40,409 bases of DNA from Pseudomonas entomophila (GTDB taxonomy: Bacteria > Pseudomonadota > Gammaproteobacteria > Pseudomonadales > Pseudomonadaceae). The translations under genes were made by a program, and so were the position numbers. Of the stretch, positions 34,370 through 40,409 are shown one piece after another (within the stretch, counting starts at the first letter, position 1; the number at the start of each line of letters is the position of its first letter). The notes under the pieces were generated by a model. That model made no database searches. It was not told where the DNA came from and was given only the letters and a program-made list of their open reading frames with translations. The DNA is taken from contig NZ_JAAMQJ010000042.1 of the NCBI RefSeq assembly GCF_013523125.1, forward strand, positions 1-40,409. The letters run 5' to 3'.

Positions 34370-35731
34370 TCATCCGAGCGACTGCAAGGTCAGGTCCAGA
34401 CACCGACGGGCCTTCTCCACCAGTTCGTCGATCTCGTCGTGGCTGATCACCAAGGGCGGCGCGATGATCATGGTGTCCCCCACCGCACGCATCACCAGCC
34501 CGTTGGCGAAGCAGAAGTTGCGGCAGATCATGCCCACGCCCTGCCCTTCGTAACGACTGCGCGTCGCCTTGTCCTTGACCAGCTCGATCGCGCCAAGCAT
34601 CCCAAGGCCGCGCACTTCGCCGACCAGCGGATGGTCCTGCAGCTCGCGCAGACGACGTTGCAAATAGGGTGCCGTTTCCGTCTTGGCGCGCTCGATGATG
34701 CGTTCCTCACGCAGGATGCGCAGGTTCTCGAGCCCGACCGCCGCAGCCACGGGGTGGCCGGAGTAGGTGAATCCGTGGGTGAACTCGCCGCCTTCGGCCA
34801 GTACCTGGGCCACCGAGTCGCGCACGATCACCCCACCCATGGGGATGTAGCCGGAGGTCAGCCCCTTGGCGATGGTCATCAGGTCCGGCTTGAGGTCGTA
34901 GTAGTCCGAGCCGAACCATTCACCGGTACGGCCGAACCCGCAGATCACCTCGTCGGCGACGAACAGGATGTCGTAGCGGGCGAGGATCTCCTTGATCTTC
35001 GGCCAGTAGCTGTCCGGCGGAATGATCACCCCACCGGCGCCCTGGATCGGCTCGGCGATGAAGGCCGCGACCTGATCCTCGCCCAGCTCCAGGATCTTCT
35101 GCTCCAGTTGCTCGGCCGCCCAGATGCCGAAGGCCTCTGGTGTCATGTCGCCGCCCTCGCCATACCAATACGGCTGGGGAATGTGCGCGATGCCGGGGAT
35201 CGGCAGCCCGCCCTGGGCATGCATGCCGCTCATGCCGCCGAGGCTGGCACCGGCCACGGTCGAGCCGTGGTAACCATTGATACGGCCGATCAGCGTCTGC
35301 TTCTGCGGTTTGCCCTTGAGCGCCCAGTAGTGGCGGACCATGCGCAGCACGGTGTCGTTGCCTTCGGAGCCGGAGCCGGTGAAGAACACATGGCTCATGC
35401 CTTCGGGCGCCACCTCGGTGATGGCGTGGGCCAATTCCAGCGCCGGTGGATGGGCCGTCTGGAAGAACAGGTTGTAGTAGGGCAACTCGCGCATCTGCCG
35501 CTGCGCCGCGTCGACCAGCTCTTCGCGCCCGTAGCCGATGGCCACGCACCACAGCCCGGCCATGCCGTCGAGGATTTTCTGCCCTTCGCTGTCCCACAGG
35601 TGCACGCCCTGCGCGCGAGTGATGATGCGTGGGCCTTTTTCCTTCAACTGGCCATAATCGCTGAACGGCGCCAGGTGGTGCTCGCCGCTCAGGGTCTGCC
35701 AGTGCTGGGTTCGTGAATCGTTGACGCTCAT
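34370..35731 (-). CDS. spuC: Putrescine-pyruvate aminotransferase (SpuC-like)
   Basis: 453-residue class III PLP aminotransferase. PLP lysine in MTIAKGLTSGYIPMGG, cofactor Asp in LFVADEVICGFGRTG, and the phosphate loop FTGSGSEGNDTVLRMVR are visible; GYHGSTVAGASLGGM is typical of the omega-transaminase group. It transfers the amino group of putrescine (or cadaverine) to pyruvate giving 4-aminobutanal, the transaminase route of polyamine catabolism. I chose the ATG at 35731 (MSVNDSRTQH) with GGAG seven bases upstream. 40 bp after spuB on the same strand. Confidence 0.92.
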   Translation of the reverse strand: MSVNDSRTQHWQTLSGEHHLAPFSDYGQLKEKGPRIITRAQGVHLWDSEGQKILDGMAGLWCVAIGYGREELVDAAQRQMRELPYYNLFFQTAHPPALELAHAITEVAPEGMSHVFFTGSGSEGNDTVLRMVRHYWALKGKPQKQTLIGRINGYHGSTVAGASLGGMSGMHAQGGLPIPGIAHIPQPYWYGEGGDMTPEAFGIWAAEQLEQKILELGEDQVAAFIAEPIQGAGGVIIPPDSYWPKIKEILARYDILFVADEVICGFGRTGEWFGSDYYDLKPDLMTIAKGLTSGYIPMGGVIVRDSVAQVLAEGGEFTHGFTYSGHPVAAAVGLENLRILREERIIERAKTETAPYLQRRLRELQDHPLVGEVRGLGMLGAIELVKDKATRSRYEGQGVGMICRNFCFANGLVMRAVGDTMIIAPPLVISHDEIDELVEKARRCLDLTLQSLG

Positions 35732-35771
35732 GGGGTTCTCCAAGGTCGGTCGGCCGCAGGGCGGCGATGGG

Positions 35772-37130
35772 TCACACCGCGAACAGCAGGAACTCACGCT
35801 CCCAGGAACTGATCACGCGTTTGAAGTTTTCGTGCTCGGCGCGCTTGGTGGCCACGTAGCCGCTGATGAATTTCTTGCCCAGGTACTGCTCCAGCGCGCG
35901 GCTCTGCTCCATGCGCTCCAGGGCATCCTCGATGGTCAGCGGCAGGCGCAAGTTGCGCCGCTCATAGCCCCGCCCCTGCACGGGCGCACTGGCAGCGATG
36001 CCCTCGACCATGCCGATGTAGCCGCACAGCAGGCTGGCGGCGATCGCCAGGTACGGATTGGCGTCGGCGCCCGGCAGGCGGTTCTCGACGCGGCGGCTCT
36101 GCGGACCGGCGTCCGGCACGCGCAGCCCCACGGTCCGGTTCTCCTCGCCCCATTCGACGTTGACTGGCGCCGAGGTATCGGGCAGGAAGCGGCGGAACGA
36201 GTTGACGTTGGGCGCGAACAGCGGCAGCGCTTCGGGGATGAACTTCTGCAAGCCGCCGATGTGGTGCAGGAACAGGTCGCTCATGCTGCCATCGTCGTTG
36301 GAGAAAATGTTCTTGCCCGTATTGACGTCGACCACGCTCTGGTGGATATGCATGGCGCTGCCCGGCTCACCGGTCATGGGCTTGGCCATGAAGGTGGCGG
36401 CGACGTTGTGCTTGAGCGCGGCCTCGCGCATGGTGCGCTTGAACACCAGGATCTGGTCGGCCAGGTCCAGGGCGTCGCCGTGACGGAAGTTGATCTCCAT
36501 CTGTGCGGTGCCGTCTTCGTGGATCAGCGTGTCGAGGTCCAGCTGTTGCAGCTCGCACCAGTCATAGACGTCCTCGAACAGCGGGTCGAATTCGTTGGCA
36601 GCCTCGATGGAGAACGACTGGCGACCGGTTTCCGGGCGTCCGGAACGACCAATCGGCGGTTGCAGCGGAAAATCCGGGTCTTCGCTGCGCTTGGTCAGGT
36701 AGAACTCCATCTCCGGCGCCACGATCGGCTGCCAGCCACGGTCGGCATAGAGCTTGAGCACCTTCTTGAGCACGTTGCGCGGCGACAGCTCGATCGGGTT
36801 GCCCTTCTTGTCGTAGGTGTCGTGGATCACCTGTGCGGTCGGCTCGATCGCCCAGGGCACCAGATAGACGGCGTTCTCGTCCGGGCGGCAGATCATGTCG
36901 ATGTCGGCCGGGTCGAGCAGCTCGTAATAGATGTCGTCGTCGACGTAGTCTCCGGTCACGGTCTGCAGCAGCACGCTCTCGGGCAGGCGCATGCCCTTTT
37001 CCGCAATGAACTTGTTGGTCGGCGAGATCTTGCCGCGGGTGATGCCGGTCAGGTCGCTGATCAGGCATTCGACTTCGGTGATTTTGTGCTCTTTCAACCA
37101 ATCGGTGAGCTGGTCGAGGTTGTTACTCAT
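35772..37130 (-). CDS. spuB: Glutamate-polyamine ligase (glutamine-synthetase family, SpuB/PuuA-like)
   Basis: 452 residues of the glutamine synthetase fold. N-terminal beta-grasp part VECLISDLTGITRGK, then the catalytic domain with metal ligands in APEMEFYL, MEINFRHGDAL and GSAMHIHQSV, the ATP region MAKPMTGEPGS and the late NRLPGADANPYLAIAAS. It joins glutamate to an amine of putrescine or a related polyamine, using ATP, rather than to ammonia. First gene of the minus-strand catabolic run, 40 bp from spuC. It is similar to but clearly distinct from the divergent copy at 37786-39162. Confidence 0.88.
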   Translation of the reverse strand: MSNNLDQLTDWLKEHKITEVECLISDLTGITRGKISPTNKFIAEKGMRLPESVLLQTVTGDYVDDDIYYELLDPADIDMICRPDENAVYLVPWAIEPTAQVIHDTYDKKGNPIELSPRNVLKKVLKLYADRGWQPIVAPEMEFYLTKRSEDPDFPLQPPIGRSGRPETGRQSFSIEAANEFDPLFEDVYDWCELQQLDLDTLIHEDGTAQMEINFRHGDALDLADQILVFKRTMREAALKHNVAATFMAKPMTGEPGSAMHIHQSVVDVNTGKNIFSNDDGSMSDLFLHHIGGLQKFIPEALPLFAPNVNSFRRFLPDTSAPVNVEWGEENRTVGLRVPDAGPQSRRVENRLPGADANPYLAIAASLLCGYIGMVEGIAASAPVQGRGYERRNLRLPLTIEDALERMEQSRALEQYLGKKFISGYVATKRAEHENFKRVISSWEREFLLFAV

Positions 37131-37519
37131 AAATACCTCAGGAGGTCATGTTGATCCGGGCTCAGGACCGGGATGCGGCTGACGGCAGACGCCGACCGGC
37201 TCGGTCAGCGCGCGCGACGCGGCATGGACGAGCCCGCCGTTCGATTCTGGATGGAGCGCGTGACGAAAGCAAAGTGCCCTCGAATGCAGGCATGAGCCAC
37301 AAGGCCGATCGATGCGGAAGGTGTCTGGAGCGCCTCGTGAGGCTGCGCGCGGCGCAAGCGTCGCGTGGGAAGCGAGGGGCATGCAGGGGCCAACCCGTCA
37401 ATTATTCCGGTCACGGCAGACCTTGCGTGAAGCGTGCCAGGCCGAGTGCCTGCGCGGGGCTTCGAACGAGCATGGCCTATGGCGTGGCCAGGGATGGCGC
37501 GCAATGACGGGCGTATCAT

Positions 37520-37552
37520 TCAACCCTCGCTATTATGACTATTATGGGTTGA
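37520..37552. promoter_or_regulatory. Candidate operator in the spuB-spuI gap
   Basis: TCAACCC (37520-37526) and GGGTTGA (37546-37552) are perfect complements. Between them CTATTATG occurs twice (37530-37537 and 37539-37546). The gap 37131-37785 is gene-free; its left 350 bp show nothing I recognise and no trace of the amidotransferase spuA found here in P. aeruginosa. The right part is AT-richer and should hold both promoters. Confidence 0.45.
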
Positions 37553-37733
37553 GTCGCAGCTTAGCCTTGTTCATTTTTTTACACAACGTGTCCATAAAAA
37601 ATAGACGACGCCCTTCGTATGTGTGTTGAGATAGGCCTTGCAGGCGCCCTGAATTGCAGCAAAAATGCCCGCTGCATGCCATTTTGGGGCATCCCCCCGC
37701 GCGCTTGACTTGGCGCCCTCTTTCCGATTGACT

Positions 37734-37747
37734 GGGCTTGCAAGCCC
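37734..37747. promoter_or_regulatory. 14-bp perfect palindrome before spuI
   Basis: GGGCTTGCAAGCCC, 38 bp upstream of the spuI ATG and directly after a TTGACT (37728-37733). It could be an operator overlapping the promoter; a hairpin in the leader is the alternative. Confidence 0.4.
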
Positions 37748-37785
37748 CGTTTGATTGATATTTTTAACAACAAAGGTGTTGCATC

Positions 37786-39162
37786 ATGTCGGTACCCCCG
37801 CGTGCCGTTCAGCTTAACGAAGCGAACGCGTTCCTTAAGGAACATCCTGAGGTTCTCTACGTTGACCTTCTGATTGCAGATATGAATGGTGTGGTGCGTG
37901 GCAAGCGCATCGAGCGCACCAGCCTCCACAAGGTGTACGAGAAGGGCATCAACCTGCCCGCCTCGCTGTTCGCATTGGACATCAACGGCTCGACGGTCGA
38001 GAGCACGGGCCTGGGCCTGGACATCGGCGACGCCGACCGGATCTGCTATCCGATCCCCGATACCCTGTCCAACGAGCCCTGGCAGAAGCGCCCGACCGCG
38101 CAGCTGCTGATGACCATGCACGAGATCGAGGGCGCACCGTTCTTCGCCGACCCGCGCGAAGTGCTGCGCCAAGTGGTCAGCAAGTTCGACGACCTGGGCC
38201 TGACCATCTGCGCCGCGTTCGAGCTGGAGTTCTACCTGATCGACCAGGAGAACGTGAACGGCCGTCCGCAGCCACCCCGCTCGCCGATCTCCGGCAAGCG
38301 CCCGCAGTCGACCCAGGTCTACCTGATCGACGACCTGGACGAATACGCCGATTGCCTCCAGGACATTCTGGAAGGCGCCAAGGAGCAGGGCATTCCGGCC
38401 GACGCCATCGTCAAGGAAAGCGCCCCGGCACAGTTCGAAGTCAACCTGCACCACGTGCCCGATCCGCTCAAGGCCTGCGACTACGCGGTGCTGCTCAAGC
38501 GCCTGATCAAGAACATCGCCTACGACCATGAGATGGACACCACCTTCATGGCCAAGCCCTACCCTGGCCAGGCGGGCAACGGGCTGCACGTGCACATCTC
38601 CGTGCTGGACAAGGATGGCCACAACATCTTCACCAGCGAGGATCCCGAGCAGAACGCCGCGCTTCGTCACGCGGTCGGCGGTGTGCTCGAGACCCTGCCC
38701 GCCTCGATGGCGTTCCTGTGCCCGAACGTCAACTCGTACCGCCGGTTCGGTGCGCAGTTCTACGTCCCGAACGCACCCAGCTGGGGCCTGGACAACCGCA
38801 CCGTGGCCTTGCGCGTGCCGACCGGTACACCCGATGCGGTACGCCTGGAGCATCGTGTGGCAGGCGCCGATGCCAACCCCTACTTGATGATGGCGGCGGT
38901 CCTGGCTGGCGTGCACCACGGCCTGACCAACAAGATCGACCCAGGCAAGCCGATCGAGGGCAACTCCTACGAGCAGCTCGAGCAAAGCCTGCCGAACAAC
39001 CTGCGCGATGCCCTGCGCGAGCTGGACGACAGCGAGATCCTCAACAAGTACATCGATCCGAAGTACATCGACATCTTCGTGGCCTGCAAGGAAAGCGAGC
39101 TGGAAGAGTTCGAGCACTCGATCTCGGACCTGGAGTACAACTGGTACCTGCACACGGTCTGA
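37786..39162 (+). CDS. spuI: Glutamate-polyamine ligase (glutamine-synthetase family, SpuI-like)
   Basis: 458 residues of the glutamine synthetase fold, with VDLLIADMNGVVRGKRI at the N-terminus, AAFELEFYLIDQ, QFEVNLHHVPDPL, FMAKPYPGQAGNGLHVHIS and the late HRVAGADANPYLMMAAV. This is the polyamine-glutamylating branch (PuuA/SpuI/SpuB). It starts at an ATG with AAGGTG upstream and is divergent from spuB. P. aeruginosa also has several such ligases with different preference among putrescine, spermidine and diamines; which substrate this one takes cannot be read from sequence. An imperfect hairpin at 39185-39221 may end the transcript. Confidence 0.88.
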   Translation: MSVPPRAVQLNEANAFLKEHPEVLYVDLLIADMNGVVRGKRIERTSLHKVYEKGINLPASLFALDINGSTVESTGLGLDIGDADRICYPIPDTLSNEPWQKRPTAQLLMTMHEIEGAPFFADPREVLRQVVSKFDDLGLTICAAFELEFYLIDQENVNGRPQPPRSPISGKRPQSTQVYLIDDLDEYADCLQDILEGAKEQGIPADAIVKESAPAQFEVNLHHVPDPLKACDYAVLLKRLIKNIAYDHEMDTTFMAKPYPGQAGNGLHVHISVLDKDGHNIFTSEDPEQNAALRHAVGGVLETLPASMAFLCPNVNSYRRFGAQFYVPNAPSWGLDNRTVALRVPTGTPDAVRLEHRVAGADANPYLMMAAVLAGVHHGLTNKIDPGKPIEGNSYEQLEQSLPNNLRDALRELDDSEILNKYIDPKYIDIFVACKESELEEFEHSISDLEYNWYLHTV

Positions 39163-39268
39163 GGCCGTGGCTGGGTCGGTTTTGGGGTCATCGGCTGCTC
39201 GCGAAGGGCTGCCAATGACCCTGAGGGTTCGAGGCGGTTGCGAAGAAACCGTATGCCCATCAAGGCGA

Positions 39269-39297
39269 TGGACGTCGCCCGCCAAGATGGGTATCAT
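39269..39297 (+). promoter_or_regulatory. Promoter of tRNA-Arg
   Basis: -35 TGGACG (39269-39274) and -10 TATCAT (39292-39297) with a 17-bp spacer, 11 bp before the mature tRNA start. Confidence 0.55.
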
Positions 39298-39308
39298 CGT
39301 GCCCCGTT

Positions 39309-39385
39309 GCACTCGTAGCTCAGCTGGATAGAGTATTGCCCTCCGAAGGCAGTGGTCGTGGGTTCGAATCCCGCCGAGTGCGCCA
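39309..39385 (+). tRNA. tRNA-Arg (anticodon CCG)
   Basis: 77-nt cloverleaf with encoded CCA. Acceptor GCACTCG pairs with CGAGTGC, followed by discriminator G and CCA. D-arm AGCTCAGCTGGATAGAGT, anticodon stem TTGCC/GGCAG with loop CTCCGAA (anticodon CCG, reads CGG), T-arm GTGGGTTCGAATCCCGC. tRNA-Arg genes are common phage and island integration sites. Confidence 0.96.
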
Positions 39386-39473
39386 TCTTCTTCCCTTTCG
39401 GGACAAGGTCAGTGGATACCTGCGTACCACTTGCCTTTTCTCGCACCCCGACGCGAGTCGTGGGTACTGGAAT

Positions 39474-39500
39474 AAAAAACCGGCCTATGGCCGGTTTTTT
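39474..39500. terminator. Bidirectional intrinsic terminator
   Basis: AAAAAACCGGCC (39474-39485), TAT loop and GGCCGGTTTTTT (39489-39500): six GC-rich pairs with A- and T-runs on both sides. It ends the tRNA transcript on the plus strand and the membrane-protein gene (stop at 39505) on the minus strand. Confidence 0.9.
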
Positions 39501-39504
39501 CATT

Positions 39505-40269
39505 TCAGGGCATCTCATTCACTTCGAGATAGCGCCACAAGATCTTGTTACGTCCTTCACTGTCTTTTTCGGGCATCTGACGTCCATAGAGCTTGGCGAT
39601 ATCGCAAATGAAGTACTTTTCCCCATCCCAGCACCCCAATGGCTCGGGCGAGGCACATAGGATCAAACTGGGTATATAGCGCTTCGGCAAGCGTTTGCTC
39701 TTGGGTATTTGCTGAACCACGCTGTGCCATACCGCCTCGGACGCGCGCTGTGTCCTCTTGAGATGGAGTGTCATGAAAAGCCAGAACAGCGACGCGACTA
39801 CAAAGCCCGCGATGGGCATGACACGAATATAAAGACCTGACTGAGTCGCACTATTGGCGCCCGTTAATACGATGGCGAGCAGTGTCAGTGTCCAAATACC
39901 TGCAAGCACGCAACTGTTTTGGATTTTGCTCAACTGACTTCTTGCATATAGATTCTTCTTTACAGGATCACGCTCGATTGCTTGGATTTCCGCCGGAGTC
40001 GTGAACCACGTCCGGATCTGCTCGCCCGCCAGAAACTCCCTGACGTCCTGGTCACCCCGATAGTAGAACCATGCTGACGAGAGGAGCAGTATCACCAGAT
40101 CCACAATGACGATCACGTTCGCGAGAGCGGCCTCTGGATCTGTCGATAATCCATCCCAATATTTCCAGGACAACACGGCTGCTGCTAAGTTGATCACCCA
40201 CATCCAAGGGTTTTCAACACAGCTCCGAAGGGTGCAGCTGGCTTTCGATTCCTGTTGCTTGAAGACCAT
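39505..40269 (-). CDS. Four-helix membrane protein of unknown function
   Basis: 254 residues from the ATG at 40269 (GAGGAAA upstream). Two hydrophobic pairs: about 21-37 and 53-71, then 122-138 and 148-168. Between them lies a charged region (GDQDVREFLAGEQIRTWFTTPAEIQ) and after them a cytoplasmic C-terminal domain of ~85 residues containing GCWDGEKYFICDIAKLYG. I recognise no family. Codon use is AT-richer than the core genes, and an IS30-family element lies immediately upstream, so the native promoter is probably separated from it. Likely acquired DNA next to the tRNA. Confidence 0.65.
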   Translation of the reverse strand: MVFKQQESKASCTLRSCVENPWMWVINLAAAVLSWKYWDGLSTDPEAALANVIVIVDLVILLLSSAWFYYRGDQDVREFLAGEQIRTWFTTPAEIQAIERDPVKKNLYARSQLSKIQNSCVLAGIWTLTLLAIVLTGANSATQSGLYIRVMPIAGFVVASLFWLFMTLHLKRTQRASEAVWHSVVQQIPKSKRLPKRYIPSLILCASPEPLGCWDGEKYFICDIAKLYGRQMPEKDSEGRNKILWRYLEVNEMP

Positions 40270-40328
40270 ATTTTCCTCTGAATCGGCGGTCTCAGTGACC
40301 AAGTGCAACACCCGAGGTAAGGTGCTGC

Positions 40329-40409
40329 ATGACTACTCACTACACCCACTTGACCATCGAAGAGCGCGTAACGCTAATGATCATGCGTATGCAAGGCGCC
40401 TCGCTGCGA
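40329..40409 (+). mobile_element. IS30-family transposase, 5' end (cut by window)
   Basis: The last 27 codons read MTTHYTHLTIEERVTLMIMR then MQGASLR and run off the window. This is the N-terminal helix-turn-helix start typical of IS30-family transposases. AAGGTG precedes the ATG. The left inverted repeat should lie in about 40290-40328, where GACCAAGTGCAACACCC (40297-40313) resembles IS30-type ends, but its exact boundary cannot be set without the right end. Confidence 0.75.

Noticed and set aside
37155..37630. Small coding frames in the spuB-spuI gap
   Set aside because: No ribosome sites, no recognisable domain, frames on both strands with similar low-complexity composition.
37700..37785. 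Sigma-54 promoter for spuI
   Set aside because: No GG/GC pair with the required -24/-12 spacing is present.
37579..39312. 577-codon minus-strand frame over spuI
   Set aside because: Antisense shadow; spuI has all glutamine-synthetase-family motifs on the plus strand.

Overview
The window is chromosomal DNA of a fluorescent pseudomonad, most likely of the Pseudomonas putida group. The evidence is high GC with G/C-rich third codon positions, putida-type REP elements, and a familiar gene order: ilvA/rpiA, serA, oscA-sbp-cysTWA, an RND pump with two adaptors, and the spu polyamine cluster. This is recognition from memory of family and synteny; no search was run.

Layout. 1-5.9 kb: DUF2269 membrane protein, ilvA, divergent rpiA, two tandem SdiA-regulated-domain proteins, an FAH-family hydrolase, and the last ~30 codons of a lost FAD-linked oxidase. 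6.1-11.2 kb: serA, a miniature one-lobe solute-binding-like protein, a 2OG-Fe(II) oxygenase, a DUF2059 protein, a monoacylglycerol-lipase-like hydrolase and a maltose O-acetyltransferase. 11.4-13.2 kb: an AT-richer pair consisting of a PAAR-domain protein with a glycine-rich hydrophobic C-terminus and an overlapping small membrane protein, read as a type VI secretion effector and its immunity protein. 13.5-16.0 kb: metQ-like binding protein, a sigma-54-activator-like AAA+ protein that has lost key motifs, and an RBBP9-type hydrolase. 16.5-18.4 kb: tonB-exbB-exbD. 18.7-22.7 kb: the sulfate uptake operon oscA-sbp-cysT-cysW-cysA. 22.8-23.4 kb: a tandem REP array with a 114-bp period. 23.4-28.7 kb: a TriABC-like efflux operon with two membrane fusion proteins and no outer-membrane gene. 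28.9-39.2 kb: polyamine uptake and catabolism (spuB, spuC, spuD, spuE, spuF, spuG, spuH on the minus strand, with a second glutamate-polyamine ligase, spuI, divergent). 39.3 kb to end: tRNA-Arg(CCG), a bidirectional terminator, an AT-rich membrane protein of unknown function and the start of an IS30-family transposase. This end looks like the edge of acquired DNA.

How the genes work together. The cys operon imports sulfate with periplasmic Sbp, CysT/CysW channel subunits and CysA ATPase. MetQ and the adjacent sigma-54-like gene may belong to the same sulfur economy (inference). The spu genes import putrescine and spermidine and degrade them by gamma-glutamylation (SpuB, SpuI) or direct transamination (SpuC). 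IlvA, RpiA and SerA are core metabolism. The parts most worth a second look are the PAAR/membrane-protein pair, the degenerate AAA+ protein, the one-lobe binding protein, the REP array and the tRNA-proximal junction.
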